DNA from: Ferrovibrio sp.
Lineage (GTDB): Bacteria > Pseudomonadota > Alphaproteobacteria > Ferrovibrionales > Ferrovibrionaceae
Direction: 5' to 3'
Assembly: GCF_017994015.1 (NCBI RefSeq)
Contig: NZ_JAGOLP010000029.1
Span: 1 to 43,183 of the forward strand
DNA length: 43,183 bases
The notes beneath the pieces were generated by a model that worked only from the letters and a program-made list of their open reading frames with translations, was not told the DNA's origin and did no database searches. A program made the translations under genes and the position numbers. Below, piece by piece: positions 24,038 through 34,500 of the stretch (positions are counted from its first letter, which is position 1; every line of letters starts with the position of its first letter).

Positions 24038-25258
24038 TCAGAGGCCAAAAACCTCACGGGGCTCGGCCACACCGCGCAGGCTATGGTGGCCCAACGAGCG
24101 CAGGCCACCGCCAGCGCAGGCAGCAAAGCTCCCCGAGGCAAGCAGCGCCCGGTCGAGCATTGAACACAAATTCTCGATTCGCGCCGCCTCGTTCACCGCC
24201 GGCCCGATCAGGGTGAAATCAAGCCGATCAGCGGTGCCGACATTGCCATACATCAGCGTGCCGAGATGCAGCGCAATATCCAGTTGCAATACCGGCGCGC
24301 CGGCAGCCGCACGTTCGGCATTCAGTTTTGCCACCGCAGCCAGCGCAGCTTCGGCGGCACTCAGCGCGGCACGGCAATAGGGCGCCGGATCGGCCTCATC
24401 CTCAATCTGAAAGCTGGCCAGCAGGCCATCGCCGAGAAATTTCAGCACCTGGCCGCCCCGTTCCGCCACGGCAGGGCCAAGGCAGTCAAAATAGGCATTC
24501 AATGTCGCCACCAATGGCTCGATCTCCAGCCGGTCGGCCAAGGCCGTGAAGCCGCGCAGATCAGCGTAGAGAATCGCTGCCGCAACGCGCTGCGCCTTAC
24601 CACGACGGATTTCGCCCGACAGCACATGCTGCGCCGCATCGCCGCCAAGATAGGCCGCCATCACATTGCGTGTGGTATCCACCATGGTGGTGGCCTTCAC
24701 CGCCAGGGCAAGCTGCGGCAGCAAAGCATCAAGACGGGCCAGATCGGCGGCAGGAAAACCATCCGGGGCGTCGGTGCAGAAAGAGCATGCCATGCCGATT
24801 TCGGCCATTTTGCCGGCCACCGGCAAATGCTCCATCTCCCAGCCGAAGCCGAAGGCGCGCGCCAGCCACTCAGTGTAGCCCAGCCCGGCAAATTCATGCA
24901 GCACCGGGAAATCCAGCACTGCCCCGGCCCCGGCCAGACGACGGCGCAATTGCGGAATATCCGCAACCAGCATGTGGCGAAACGGGCTGGCGAACCAGCC
25001 TGGCGCATCTTCCTCGCGGTCGCGGTGCGGCATTTCCTCGCCCACCAGGGCGCTATCGCCGCATTTCCAGGTCAGGCTGCGCGCCCGCACGAGCGGATGC
25101 AAAGCCGCCAGGGCAATATGGCCGCGCACCAGGGCCATGCCCTCATGGCGCAGCCGGCGGCAAAAGCCCTCCAGCAATGCCGCCACCGAGAAGCCCTGCA
25201 AACCGGCATGCAGCAGCCAGTTCTCCAGTGGCGCGTTGTCAAGCTCAGCATCATTCAT
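24038..25258 (-). CDS. Class III adenylate cyclase with an uncharacterised N-terminal region
   Basis: The 406-residue protein ends in a class III cyclase catalytic domain (about residues 225-400). Both metal-binding aspartates are present, Asp233 (LYADLRGFT) and Asp277 (FLGDGLLASF). Lys273 and Asp347 (RLDFTLIG) form the adenine-selecting pair, and Asn356 and Arg360 (VNEAARIE) stabilise the transition state, so it should make cAMP from ATP. The N-terminal 200 residues are soluble, with CGDSALVGEEMPHRD and GFGWEMEHLPVAGK, and match no sensor I can name, though this architecture recurs in alphaproteobacterial cyclases. cAMP could feed the Crp-type regulator at 4644-5405. Confidence 0.9.
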   Translation of the reverse strand: MNDAELDNAPLENWLLHAGLQGFSVAALLEGFCRRLRHEGMALVRGHIALAALHPLVRARSLTWKCGDSALVGEEMPHRDREEDAPGWFASPFRHMLVADIPQLRRRLAGAGAVLDFPVLHEFAGLGYTEWLARAFGFGWEMEHLPVAGKMAEIGMACSFCTDAPDGFPAADLARLDALLPQLALAVKATTMVDTTRNVMAAYLGGDAAQHVLSGEIRRGKAQRVAAAILYADLRGFTALADRLEIEPLVATLNAYFDCLGPAVAERGGQVLKFLGDGLLASFQIEDEADPAPYCRAALSAAEAALAAVAKLNAERAAAGAPVLQLDIALHLGTLMYGNVGTADRLDFTLIGPAVNEAARIENLCSMLDRALLASGSFAACAGGGLRSLGHHSLRGVAEPREVFGL

Positions 25259-25320
25259 GGCAACAGACTACCACGAAGCCGGGCCAGGAATCCTGTGCTG
25301 CCGATTACAATAAATCTGTT

Positions 25321-27003
25321 TCAGCGCTGGCTATGGTGCGCCTTGATGCCGGCCTCGCGAATCTGGCTCAGCGAGGCCCGCGGCGTCAGCGCTTCGGGAT
25401 CAACCCGCACTTCTATGATTGCCGGCAGGCCGGATTGCCGCGCCCGTTCAAAGGCGGCCGGGAAATCCTCGGTGCGCTCCACCGTCTCACCATGGCCGCC
25501 ATAGGCACGGGCAATGGCGGCATAATCCGGATTGAACAAATCCGTGCCGCTGACCCGTGCGGGATATTCCCGCTCCTGATGCATGCGGATCGTGCCATAC
25601 ATGCCATTATTCACCACCACGGCAATGATATTGGCACCATGCTGGCGCGCCGTGGCAAATTCCTGCAACGTCATCTGGATGCAGCCATCGCCGGCAAAGG
25701 CCACTACCAGCCGCTCGGGCCGCGCCAGCTTGGCCGCCACCGCCGCCGGCAAGCCATAGCCCATTGAGCCGGAAGTCGGCGCCAGCTGGCCGCCATGGCG
25801 GCGATAGCGGTGAAACCGGTGCACCCAGGTGGCATAGTTGCCGGCGCCGTTGGTAACAATGGTGTCATTCGGTGTATTGGCGGCCAGCCAGCGCACAATC
25901 TCTGCCATCTGCACCATGCCTGGCGATTGGGTCGGCTGTTGCCAAGCCTCATATTCTGCACGCGCGGCGCGGGTGGCATCGCGCCAGCGGCTGCCATCGA
26001 TGGCGCCCATTGCCCGGGCCGCAGCAATGAAGCCGCGCGACGTGGCATTGATCGCCAGATCGGGCTGATACACCCGGTTCAGTTCCTCGATGCCGGCATG
26101 GATATGCACCATCGGCTGGCCCGGCTGCGGCACGCCGAACAAGGTATAGCCGCCGGTGGTCATCTCGCCCAGGCGGGCGCCGAGCACAATCAGCAGGTCG
26201 GATTGTCGCACTCGTTCGGCCAGTTTCGGATTCGGGCCGATGCCGATTTCACCGACATAATTCGGCCAATCGTTGTCGATGTAGTCCTGGCGCCGGAACA
26301 CTGCCGCCACCGGCAGATCGGCAGCCTCGGCAAAGGCCTGGGTCTCGATGCGCAATGCTTCGTTCCAACCGCCGCCGCCAACAATCAGCAATGGCCGCTC
26401 GGCGGCTTGCAGCATCTGCTTGAAACGCTGCATTTCGGCCGGGCCGGGATGTGCCTCGGGCACCTGCACCGGCAACGCATCGGGCGTTTCGGCCAGTTCT
26501 GTCAGCATATCCTCGGGCAAAGCCAGCACCACTGGGCCACGCCGGCCGGATTGCGCCACCGAGAAGGCACGGCTGATATATTCCGGAATCCGGGCCGCAT
26601 CATCAATCTGCGCCACCCATTTCGCCATCTGGCCGAACATGCGGCGATAATCGATTTCCTGAAACGCCTCGCGCTCGATCATGTCGCGCCCCACCTGGCC
26701 GATCAGCAGCAGCATCGGGGTGGAATCCTGGAAGGCGACATGCACACCAGCCGAGGCATTGGTGGCACCGGGACCGCGCGTCACCATGCAAACGCCAACC
26801 TTGCCGGTCAGTTTGGCATAGGCATCGGCCATCATCGCCGCGCCGCCTTCCTGGCGGCAGATCACATAGCGCATGGCATTGGCGTGATCATGCATCGCAT
26901 CAAGCACGGCGAGATAACTTTCGCCCGGCACGCCAAAGGCGGTATCAACGCCCTGAATGCGCAGTTGCTCAACCAGAATCTGACCACCAGTACGCTTGCC
27001 CAT
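25321..27003 (-). CDS. Thiamine-pyrophosphate enzyme, acetolactate-synthase-like
   Basis: The 560-residue protein has the three-domain layout of acetolactate synthase relatives. Catalytic Glu52 is in YVICRQEGGAAMM, with VTRGPGATNASAGVHVAFQD following; the central domain runs to about 340; the TPP/Mg motif GDGCIQMTLQEFATA ends in VVVNNGMYGT. It is shorter than typical IlvB/IlvI and has no adjacent regulatory subunit (ilvN/ilvH), so a catabolic or side-chain-specific decarboxylase or carboligase is as likely as valine-isoleucine synthesis. The gene is monocistronic, between the cyclase (62 bp) and the chemoreceptor (75 bp) genes on the same strand. Confidence 0.88.
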   Translation of the reverse strand: MGKRTGGQILVEQLRIQGVDTAFGVPGESYLAVLDAMHDHANAMRYVICRQEGGAAMMADAYAKLTGKVGVCMVTRGPGATNASAGVHVAFQDSTPMLLLIGQVGRDMIEREAFQEIDYRRMFGQMAKWVAQIDDAARIPEYISRAFSVAQSGRRGPVVLALPEDMLTELAETPDALPVQVPEAHPGPAEMQRFKQMLQAAERPLLIVGGGGWNEALRIETQAFAEAADLPVAAVFRRQDYIDNDWPNYVGEIGIGPNPKLAERVRQSDLLIVLGARLGEMTTGGYTLFGVPQPGQPMVHIHAGIEELNRVYQPDLAINATSRGFIAAARAMGAIDGSRWRDATRAARAEYEAWQQPTQSPGMVQMAEIVRWLAANTPNDTIVTNGAGNYATWVHRFHRYRRHGGQLAPTSGSMGYGLPAAVAAKLARPERLVVAFAGDGCIQMTLQEFATARQHGANIIAVVVNNGMYGTIRMHQEREYPARVSGTDLFNPDYAAIARAYGGHGETVERTEDFPAAFERARQSGLPAIIEVRVDPEALTPRASLSQIREAGIKAHHSQR

Positions 27004-27078
27004 GCCTCATCGCTCCCCAGAAAAACCGAGGCAACAGATTAGGCAGGCCGCGCCCTGGACTCAAGCCATGGCGCTGGA

Positions 27079-29010
27079 TTATGCGGCCTCAACTTCGCGA
27101 CCATCCCCGACCCGGAAGAAGCCGACCAGTTCAGCCAGTTCATTGGCTTGCGAGGCCAGTGATTGCGCTGCCGCCGTGGTTTCTTCCACCAAGGCGGAAT
27201 TGCGCTGGGTCATTTCGTCCATGCTGGCCACGGCAGTGTTGATCTGGTCCAGTCCGGTAGCCTGCTCAACCGAAGCCGCGGCAATCTCGGCCACGATATC
27301 GGTCACCTTTTTCACGGCGGCAACAATATCGGTCAGGCTGGCGCCGGTCTGGTTCACCAGGGCAGCACCACTTTTCACCTGGGCATTGGATTCCTGAATC
27401 AGCGCCTTGATATCCTTTGACGCACTGGCCGAACGCTGCGCCAGGGCGCGCACCTCCTGCGCCACCACGGCAAAGCCCTTGCCGGCCTCGCCAGCACGGG
27501 CCGCTTCCACGCTGGCATTCAACGCCAACAGGTTGGTCTGAAACGCAATCTCGTCAATCAGCGCCACAATATCGCCGATGCGGCGCGCGCTATCCTCGAT
27601 GCGGGTAACCGCCGCCACCGCATCCTGTGTCACCTTGCCGCCCTTCTCGGCGGTATCTCGCGCCGCCAGACTGAGCTGATTGGCCGCCTGGGCATTCTCG
27701 GCATTCTGCTTCACCGTGGTGGTGATCTCGTGCATCGACGCCGCCGTCTCCTCAATGCTGGCGGCCTGGCTTTCAGTGCGTTGCGCCAGATCCTGGCTAC
27801 CGGAGGAAATCTCGTTCGAGGCACCACGCACTGTCTGAGCCGTGCGCCCCAGCCTGGTGGCAAATTCACGCAGGCGCCGCGCCGTGCTGTTGGCGCTCTC
27901 CTTCAAATCGCCGAACACGCCGCGATACTGGCCATGCACCGCCTGGGTCAGATCACCTTCCGCCATCGCACCCATCACACTGGCCAATTCACGCGCCATT
28001 GCCTGCATGGTGGCGGTAAGCTGGTTAAGCTGCTGGCTGACAGAGAGATAAAATCCTTCCTTGCCATTTTCCGACAGACGATCATTCAGGTCGCCGGCTG
28101 CGATCTTGGCGCAAAGTGAGGCTATCTCTGCGGCAGCGGCGCGGTCGCGGGCATCATTCTCGGCCCGCCTGCGCTCGGCTTCCGTGCGCTGGGCCGCAAT
28201 CTCTGCTTCCGCCTCGGCGCGCGCGATCATGTTGTCCTTGAACACCTGCACCGCCTTTGCCATGCCGCCGATCTCATCGCCACGATCAGCGCCATCAATG
28301 CGCACGCTGAGGTCGCCCGCCGCAAGCTGGCCCATCACGTTGTTGATCCGGGTGATCGGCCGCGTGATGGTAGCCACCACCACATAGGCGCCCAGCAACA
28401 CCGCCACGATCACACCAGCAATCATGCCCACGATCATGGTGGGGCGCTGCACTTCATAGAAATGCGTCAATTCATCATTCAGCGCCGTCACCTGATCAAA
28501 ATTGCGCTTCGCCGCCGCATCAAGCTGGCGGTTCAGCGCCTGGCGATTGCTGCGATTGGCTTCGTTGTCGCCAAATTCACGACCCTTGGCCACCTCAACC
28601 TCGGTGCCAAGCCGCACCAGTTCGGTGCGGAAAGTGATGAATTGCTCCACCGTCTTGCGGAATTCCTCGTAACTGCCGCGCTGATCGGCATCGATCAGTT
28701 TTTCGATCTGCGCCATGGTGTCACGCAATTGCTGGAGATTGCCAAGCAGCGGCGTGCCGAAACGCTTCGCCTCGGCAAAATCGCGTGACATGTAGATGCC
28801 GCGCGAATCCATCACCACGGCATAGACCAGCTTGTCCACCCGCTCCATCAGGTTGGCGCGCTTGGCCAGCAATTCCATGCGGTTGCTCTGGCGTTCATAA
28901 CGATCCAGGGCCTGGATGCCAGTGAAGCCCACACCAGCCGCCACCAGCGACAGCAACGCGATGACAAAAAACACCCTGGGGCCGATATTGATCCGTGAGA
29001 AGATGGGCAT
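27079..29010 (-). CDS. Methyl-accepting chemotaxis protein
   Basis: The 643-residue receptor has an N-terminal membrane segment ([19 protein letters not shown]), a helical periplasmic domain (about 35-190, four-helix-bundle type), a second membrane segment ([20 protein letters not shown]), a HAMP domain, a second HAMP-like repeat ([19 protein letters not shown]), and a cytoplasmic signalling hairpin with [20 protein letters not shown]. The C-terminus lacks a CheR-binding NWETF pentapeptide. I set the start at 29010 because a perfect GGAGG lies 5 bp before that ATG; the frame extends 8 codons upstream. It follows a periplasmic binding protein gene by 24 bp, suggesting the two form a sensing pair. 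Confidence 0.94.
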   Translation of the reverse strand: MPIFSRINIGPRVFFVIALLSLVAAGVGFTGIQALDRYERQSNRMELLAKRANLMERVDKLVYAVVMDSRGIYMSRDFAEAKRFGTPLLGNLQQLRDTMAQIEKLIDADQRGSYEEFRKTVEQFITFRTELVRLGTEVEVAKGREFGDNEANRSNRQALNRQLDAAAKRNFDQVTALNDELTHFYEVQRPTMIVGMIAGVIVAVLLGAYVVVATITRPITRINNVMGQLAAGDLSVRIDGADRGDEIGGMAKAVQVFKDNMIARAEAEAEIAAQRTEAERRRAENDARDRAAAAEIASLCAKIAAGDLNDRLSENGKEGFYLSVSQQLNQLTATMQAMARELASVMGAMAEGDLTQAVHGQYRGVFGDLKESANSTARRLREFATRLGRTAQTVRGASNEISSGSQDLAQRTESQAASIEETAASMHEITTTVKQNAENAQAANQLSLAARDTAEKGGKVTQDAVAAVTRIEDSARRIGDIVALIDEIAFQTNLLALNASVEAARAGEAGKGFAVVAQEVRALAQRSASASKDIKALIQESNAQVKSGAALVNQTGASLTDIVAAVKKVTDIVAEIAAASVEQATGLDQINTAVASMDEMTQRNSALVEETTAAAQSLASQANELAELVGFFRVGDGREVEAA

Positions 29011-29034
29011 TCTTGCCTCCATGTGCTGTGTCAA

Positions 29035-29772
29035 TCAGGAACGGTTTTCAAGCAGGGTGAGCGGCAGCATGATCCGGTCATAGTCGCCATTCTGGCGCAG
29101 ACGGGCATAGCCATCGCGCAAGGCATCGATCAGTGCTGGCGGCAGGCCGGGCGACGCCACAACCCAGAAGGAAAGCTGTGCAAAGCTGGCGCCGGTGCGG
29201 AATTCAGTGCCCGCCATGCCAAGCTCCTGGGCGGTAGCCAGCCCCACGGCATTGAGCGCAAACCAGGCGGTGATGCGGCCGGCTTGCAGCAAGCGGGCAT
29301 TCTCGGCCTCGCTGCTGGCGATATGGATATTGTCCAGGCCATAGGATTGCAGCATCGGCAGCAATTCCGAGCCGCGCAGCACGCCGATCTGGGCGGCCTG
29401 GCGGGCCTGTTCCTGGGTATCGATGGCCGCCATGCCGGTGCGGGTGAAAAACACCGCCCGATCCGCATGCACCATGCCGATCCAGGCATAGCGCGCCTCG
29501 CGCTGCGGCGTGCGCAGCAGGGCGGGATAAAGCGTGCCGCCCAGATCAAGCTGCAACACAGCGCGCTGGAACGGCAGGATGCGGATATTGGGCGTCAATC
29601 CGGCATGGGCGGCAATACGCCGCGCCAGTTCCAGCGCCGGCCCGGCTGGTTTGCCGTCTATTTCGCTGACATAAGGTGGCCGGATCGGGCCAACGATTTC
29701 CAGCCCAGGCTGCGCCGCTGCCATAACCGGGCAGAGCAGACTCAAAACGAGCAGGGTGGCCCGGAGTCCCAA
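29035..29772 (-). CDS. Periplasmic solute-binding protein (SBP_bac_3-like), TTG start
   Basis: The 245-residue protein has a signal peptide (LRATLLVLSLLCPVMAAAQ) followed by a class F type II binding-protein fold: LEIVGPIRPPYVSEIDGKPA, ARRIAAHAGL, IRILPFQRAVLQLD, and the second lobe RQAAQIGVLRGSELLP. The best start is a TTG at 29772 with GGGAGG upstream; there is no nearby in-frame ATG. No ABC permease gene is adjacent. Instead a chemoreceptor gene begins 24 bp downstream, so its ligand is probably sensed rather than only imported. The binding-site residues do not identify the ligand by eye. Confidence 0.85.
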   Translation of the reverse strand: MGLRATLLVLSLLCPVMAAAQPGLEIVGPIRPPYVSEIDGKPAGPALELARRIAAHAGLTPNIRILPFQRAVLQLDLGGTLYPALLRTPQREARYAWIGMVHADRAVFFTRTGMAAIDTQEQARQAAQIGVLRGSELLPMLQSYGLDNIHIASSEAENARLLQAGRITAWFALNAVGLATAQELGMAGTEFRTGASFAQLSFWVVASPGLPPALIDALRDGYARLRQNGDYDRIMLPLTLLENRS

Positions 29773-29891
29773 TCGGCGCGCCCCTCCCAGAGCAAAACGC
29801 TTCTTATGGGAAAAAGCCTAGGCCGGCCCGCAGGATAGGTCCAGAATAAATTCGCCTTTTGCCCGCGCGCTGCGCGTGTATAAGCAAAAAG

Positions 29892-30215
29892 TTACCGGTT
29901 GAGCGGCGCAAACCCGGCTGGCGTCATCAGCTTGTTTTCCTGCGCGATCAGATAGCCGGCCTTGGCGCTTTCTGCCAGATAGTTGATCCAATCCGGATCG
30001 GCCTGCATGGCGGCGCGTTTGCTGGAACGGTCGGCGGCATCTTCATAACACCAGATATGCATGTAGGTGTTGAGCGGCCCGGTCTCGGTGATCAGGAAAG
30101 CCAGCGGCTTGCCGAGATGGCGCTGCTGCGCCGCCATGCCGAGCCTCTCGTAGAGTTCGAGATGCAGCTTCACGGTGCCGGGCCGGCAGGTATAGGTGCG
30201 CACGTCAAGCAACAT
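29892..30215 (-). CDS. NIPSNAP-family protein
   Basis: The 107-residue product from the ATG at 30215 reads MLLDVRTYTCRPGTVKLHLE, with GKPLAFLITETGPLNTYMHI next and WCYEDAADRSSKRAAMQADP later. This is the NIPSNAP dimeric alpha/beta-barrel fold. The much longer open frame upstream is antisense to the aminotransferase gene and is rejected as a start. GGAGAG precedes the ATG by about 8 bp. Bacterial NIPSNAP proteins often sit in degradative operons, but their function is unsettled. This gene is divergent from the aminotransferase gene, 108 bp away, and may share its control region. Confidence 0.9.
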   Translation of the reverse strand: MLLDVRTYTCRPGTVKLHLELYERLGMAAQQRHLGKPLAFLITETGPLNTYMHIWCYEDAADRSSKRAAMQADPDWINYLAESAKAGYLIAQENKLMTPAGFAPLNR

Positions 30216-30323
30216 GGTTTTCTCTCCAGGATTTCGTCCGTGGCAAGTTAGGGCTGCCGCCTGCCCTTGTCGAGTTGCCGCTTTCCCGGCATAAGCAACA
30301 GGTTGATAGCAGGGAGGAACACC

Positions 30324-31508
30324 ATGCAGATTGCCGCGCGCATGAACCGGCTTGGTTCCGAGAGCGCCTTTGAAGTGCTGGCCCGCGCCAAGGCGCTGGA
30401 AGCACAGGGCAAGTCGGTGATCAATCTGGGCATCGGCCAGCCCGATTTCGCCACGCCGGACCATGTGGTGGAAGCTGCCGTGAAGGCGTTGCGCGATGGC
30501 CATCATGGCTACACCCCGGCCAATGGCATCCTGCCGTTGCGCGAAGCCGTGGCGGCCGATATCGCGGCGCGGCGTGGCGTGAATGTTGATCCCGGCCGCA
30601 TCGTGATCGTGCCGGGCGGCAAGGTTACGATGGCCACCGCGATCCAGATGTTTGGCGAGCCGGGCGGCGAAATCCTCTACCCCGATCCGGGCTTCCCGAT
30701 TTATGAGAGCCTTGTGAATTTCACCGGCGCCACGGCGGTGGGCTATCCTTTGCTGGAGCAGGATGGCTTTGCGTTCCGCGCCGATGACCTGCTGGCCCGC
30801 ATCACGCCCAACACCCGGCTGCTGATCGTCAACTCGCCGGCCAACCCGACCGGCGGTGTGGCCCCGGCCGAGGAAGTGGCCAAGCTGGCGGCCGGCCTGG
30901 CGGCGCATCCGCATGTTGCCATCATGGCCGACGAAATCTATTCCCGCCTGGTGCTGGATGACGACAAGCCTTATGCCAGCTTCATTCCCTATACCGAGCT
31001 GCATGACCGTCTGATCGTGCTGGACGGCTGGTCCAAGACCTATGCCATGACCGGCTGGCGCCTGGGCTGGGGCCTGTGGCCGCAAAGCCTGGCCGAGCTG
31101 GCCACCAAGCTGGCGATCAATGTGCATTCCTGTGTCAACGCGCCGACCCAGTTTGCCGGCATCGCCGCCTTGCAGGGGCCGCAGGATGCCGTGGAGCAGA
31201 TGCGCCAGGCCTTCATCCGCCGCCGCGCCCTGACCGTGCAGGGCCTCAACGCCCTGCCCGGCGTGAGCTGCATCCAGCCTGCCGGCGCCTTCTACGCCTT
31301 CCCCAATATCAGCCAAACCGGCTACAGCGCCCGGCAGTTGCAGGACGCCCTGCTGGAGGAAGCCGGGGTGGCCACCATCGCCGGCACCAGCTTCGGGCGC
31401 CATGGCGAAGGCTACCTGCGCTTCTCGTTTGCTGCCGATGATGCGGCTATTTCAGAGGCGCTTCAGCGGGTTGGGACATGGCTTGCACAGGGCAAGGCTA
31501 AAATCTAA
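30324..31508 (+). CDS. Class I pyridoxal-phosphate aminotransferase (aspartate-aminotransferase-like)
   Basis: The 394-residue enzyme transfers amino groups between amino and keto acids using PLP. It starts at the ATG at 30324 behind an AGGGAGG Shine-Dalgarno. Hallmarks are INLGIGQPDFATPDH, GYTPANGILPLREAVA, the NSPANPTGG loop, the DEIYSRL segment and the PLP lysine Lys238 in DGWSKTYAMTGWRLGW; the C-terminal arginine is in EGYLRFSFA. The sequence is of the subgroup Ib type, with relatives acting on aspartate, aromatic amino acids or methionine-derived keto acids, so the substrate is open. A terminator overlaps the stop codon, separating it from glnB. Confidence 0.92.
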   Translation: MQIAARMNRLGSESAFEVLARAKALEAQGKSVINLGIGQPDFATPDHVVEAAVKALRDGHHGYTPANGILPLREAVAADIAARRGVNVDPGRIVIVPGGKVTMATAIQMFGEPGGEILYPDPGFPIYESLVNFTGATAVGYPLLEQDGFAFRADDLLARITPNTRLLIVNSPANPTGGVAPAEEVAKLAAGLAAHPHVAIMADEIYSRLVLDDDKPYASFIPYTELHDRLIVLDGWSKTYAMTGWRLGWGLWPQSLAELATKLAINVHSCVNAPTQFAGIAALQGPQDAVEQMRQAFIRRRALTVQGLNALPGVSCIQPAGAFYAFPNISQTGYSARQLQDALLEEAGVATIAGTSFGRHGEGYLRFSFAADDAAISEALQRVGTWLAQGKAKI

Positions 31509-31529
31509 GCAATTATTTGCTTATTTTTT
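31507..31529 (+). terminator. AT-rich terminator overlapping the aminotransferase stop codon
   Basis: AAGCAA / TTGCTT (31507-31512 with 31517-31522) with a TTAT loop, followed by ATTTTTT. The stem begins within the TAA stop codon. It is short and AT-rich but the U-tract is good. Confidence 0.6.
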
Positions 31530-31544
31530 AGCCAACATGCCTGA

Positions 31545-32036
<492 letters not shown>

Positions 32037-32118
32037 CGGTTGGGCGGGTCGCAACCGCCTGATCATCACCCCCAAACCAAGTGAACCTGAATCAGGGAAA
32101 GAGCAGCAGGAAAAGACC

Positions 32119-33528
32119 ATGGCTGACGCGAAATCCATACTGAAGCTGATCAAGGAAAAAGACGTGAAGTACGTGGACCTGCGGTTCACGGACCCGCGCG
32201 GCAAGTGGCAGCACCTTGCCATGGACGTCACCATGGTGGATGACGACTTGCTTAACGAAGGCACCATGTTTGACGGTTCGTCGATTGCCGGCTGGAAGGC
32301 GATCAACGAATCCGACATGCTGCTGAAGCCGGATCTGAACAGCGCCACTTTCGATCCCTTTGCCGCCCAGACCATGCTGGTCCTGTTCTGCGACGTGCTG
32401 AACCCGGGCGATGGCACCACCTATAACCGCTGCCCGCGCAGCATCGCCAAGGCCGCCGAAGCCTTCATCAAGTCGAGCAAGGTGGCCGATACCGCCTTCT
32501 TCGGCCCGGAAGCCGAATTCTTTGTGTTCGACGATGCCCGTTACAAGGTGTCGATGAACGAGACCTTCGTTTATCTCGACGACATCGAAGGCGCCTACAA
32601 TTCCGGCAAGTCCTACGAAGGCGGCAATATGGGCCATCGCGCCCCGATCAAGGGCGGCTATTTCCCGGTTGCCCCGCTCGATCAGGGTAACGACCTGCGC
32701 GCCGAAATGCTCACCACCATCGCCGGGATGGGCGTGACTGTGGAAAAGCATCACCACGAAGTGGCCAACAGCCAGCATGAGCTGGGCATCAAGTTTGCCC
32801 CGCTGGTGAAGTCGGCTGACTCGATGCAGATCTACAAGTATTGCGTCCACAACGTGGCGCATGCCTGGGGCAAGACTGCCACCTTCATGCCGAAGCCGAT
32901 CAAGGGCGATAACGGCTCGGGCATGCACGTGCACCAGTCGCTGTGGAAGGGCGGCAAGCCGCTTTTCGCCGGCAACAAGTATGCCGGCCTGAGCGACATG
33001 GCGCTGTATTACATCGGCGGCATCATCAAGCATGCCAAGGCGCTGAATGCCTTCACCAACCCGCTGACCAACAGCTACAAGCGCCTGATCCCCGGCTTCG
33101 AAGCCCCGGTGCTGCTCGCCTATTCGGCGCGCAACCGCTCGGCTTCCTGCCGCATCCCGTTCGGCGCCGGCGAGAAGGCCAAGCGCGTCGAAATCCGCTT
33201 CCCCGATCCGGGCGCGAACCCCTACCTGGCCTATTCCGCCATGCTGATGGCCGGCCTGGATGGCATCAAGAACAAGATCCATCCTGGCGATGCCATGGAC
33301 AAGAACCTGTATGACCTGCCGCCGGAAGAGCTGAAGGAAGTGCCGCAGGTTTGCGGTTCGCTCCGCGAAGCACTGGAAAATCTCGACAAGGACCGCGAGT
33401 TCCTCAAGGCCGGTAACGTCTTCAACGACGACTTCATCGACGCCTACATGGAACTGAAGTGGGAAGAAGTGTACGCTTTTGAGCACACTCCGCACCCGAT
33501 CGAGTTCCAGATGTATTTCAGCGTCTAA
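32119..33528 (+). CDS. glnA: Glutamine synthetase type I
   Basis: GlnA condenses glutamate and ammonia with ATP to give glutamine, as a cytoplasmic dodecamer. The 469-residue protein has the standard length and motifs: [21 protein letters not shown] (metal-binding glutamates), [13 protein letters not shown], and the NRSASCRIP segment with the active-site arginine region. Tyr398 in [10 protein letters not shown] is the adenylylation site, so activity should be controlled by GlnE and PII. The true start is the ATG at 32119; the frame continues upstream into glnB. It is co-transcribed with glnB and ends at a strong terminator. Confidence 0.98.
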   Translation: MADAKSILKLIKEKDVKYVDLRFTDPRGKWQHLAMDVTMVDDDLLNEGTMFDGSSIAGWKAINESDMLLKPDLNSATFDPFAAQTMLVLFCDVLNPGDGTTYNRCPRSIAKAAEAFIKSSKVADTAFFGPEAEFFVFDDARYKVSMNETFVYLDDIEGAYNSGKSYEGGNMGHRAPIKGGYFPVAPLDQGNDLRAEMLTTIAGMGVTVEKHHHEVANSQHELGIKFAPLVKSADSMQIYKYCVHNVAHAWGKTATFMPKPIKGDNGSGMHVHQSLWKGGKPLFAGNKYAGLSDMALYYIGGIIKHAKALNAFTNPLTNSYKRLIPGFEAPVLLAYSARNRSASCRIPFGAGEKAKRVEIRFPDPGANPYLAYSAMLMAGLDGIKNKIHPGDAMDKNLYDLPPEELKEVPQVCGSLREALENLDKDREFLKAGNVFNDDFIDAYMELKWEEVYAFEHTPHPIEFQMYFSV

Positions 33529-33551
33529 GCCACGCTGCCGCGTAACGAAGA

Positions 33552-33584
33552 AGCCCCGCCGGGAAACCGGCGGGGCTTTTTTTT
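33552..33584 (+). terminator. Strong rho-independent terminator of glnBA
   Basis: A perfect 11-bp GC-rich stem (AGCCCCGCCGG at 33552-33562 with its complement at 33567-33577), a GAAA tetraloop and seven to eight T residues, 24 bp after the glnA stop. Confidence 0.96.
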
Positions 33585-33613
33585 ACGTCTTGCCTCAGCA
33601 ACAGTTTAGATTG

Positions 33614-34363
33614 TTACTCTGCCACCGCGTTGCAATAGCGGCCGGGGCCGCGGATTTTGCCGCAGGCAACATCCACCTCGGCCTTGCTGGCATAATCGCC
33701 AAAGGTCAGCCGGGCAAACGAGCCGCGATTGGGCAGGTCTACCCAGATCAGCGCCGGCTCCAGTTCACCATATACCTGCGGGTTGGCCTTGAGCCGGCCC
33801 TGCCAATCGTTGATCGCCGCTTCCTCGCTGCGATGCGAGGCAATATGGCCATGCCAGCGGCCCGGCTGCTTCGCCGACTTATCGGCCATGCTGGCATCCG
33901 GCTTGGCTGACATAACGGGCGCGGCGGCGGGCGCCGGGCTCGGCGCAGCCATGGGCGGTTTTGGTGCCGCCGTCGCGGTTTTTGCCGGCGCTGCTGCCTT
34001 GGCATTGGCCGGCCTGGCCTTGGCCGCCTTGGCTTCGGCAGCGGCCTGGGCGGCGGCCAGCTTCTCGCGCTCGGCAGCGGCGCGGCGCTCCTCCTCGGCC
34101 AGTTTGCGCGCCTGCGCCCGGCGTTCCTCCGCGGCGCGTTCCTCGGGCGAAACCCAGCCCACAGGGCTGGTATTGGACTGGTCGGGGTAAGTGCGCGGCG
34201 GGATTTGATAGGCCTGGCGCGTTGCCGGCCCGGGCATCGGCTTGTCCATCGCGGAGGGCTGCGGCCGCAGGCTGCCGCCATTCTGCCCCACCGCCTGATC
34301 ACTTTCGCAGGCGGCCAGCAGGCCGGCAGTGGCACATAAAACGGCGATGGCAGAATGGCGCAT
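33614..34363 (-). CDS. SPOR-domain lipoprotein with charged coiled-coil linker
   Basis: From MRHSAIAVLCATAGLLAAC the 249-residue protein has a lipoprotein signal (lipobox LAAC), a short proline-rich part, a Glu/Arg/Ala-rich helix likely to be a coiled coil (about residues 75-125, EERAAEERRAQARKLAEEE), an Ala/Pro-rich spacer, and a C-terminal SPOR-like domain (HGHIASHRSEEAAINDWQ, SFARLTFGDYASKAEVDVAC). The frame extends 46 codons upstream without such features. It is probably an outer-membrane-anchored septal protein. It is convergent with glnA and 137 bp from the biotinyl-protein gene on the other strand. Confidence 0.78.
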   Translation of the reverse strand: MRHSAIAVLCATAGLLAACESDQAVGQNGGSLRPQPSAMDKPMPGPATRQAYQIPPRTYPDQSNTSPVGWVSPEERAAEERRAQARKLAEEERRAAAEREKLAAAQAAAEAKAAKARPANAKAAAPAKTATAAPKPPMAAPSPAPAAAPVMSAKPDASMADKSAKQPGRWHGHIASHRSEEAAINDWQGRLKANPQVYGELEPALIWVDLPNRGSFARLTFGDYASKAEVDVACGKIRGPGRYCNAVAE

Positions 34364-34500
34364 GTTGGCTCTCCCGGTCGGCCCTATGCTACGCGCACAC
34401 GGCGCCGGCTGCCAGCCGCAAAGCAGGCGCCAGCCCTTGATCGTTGGCGCCGATGCCCTGACACTGGCGCCACAACAAAACGCAAAACCAGGGATGGACA

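Noticed and set aside
30216..31403. Large N-terminal extension of the NIPSNAP frame
   Set aside because: The extension is antisense to the aminotransferase gene; the ATG at 30215 has a good Shine-Dalgarno and begins the family homology.
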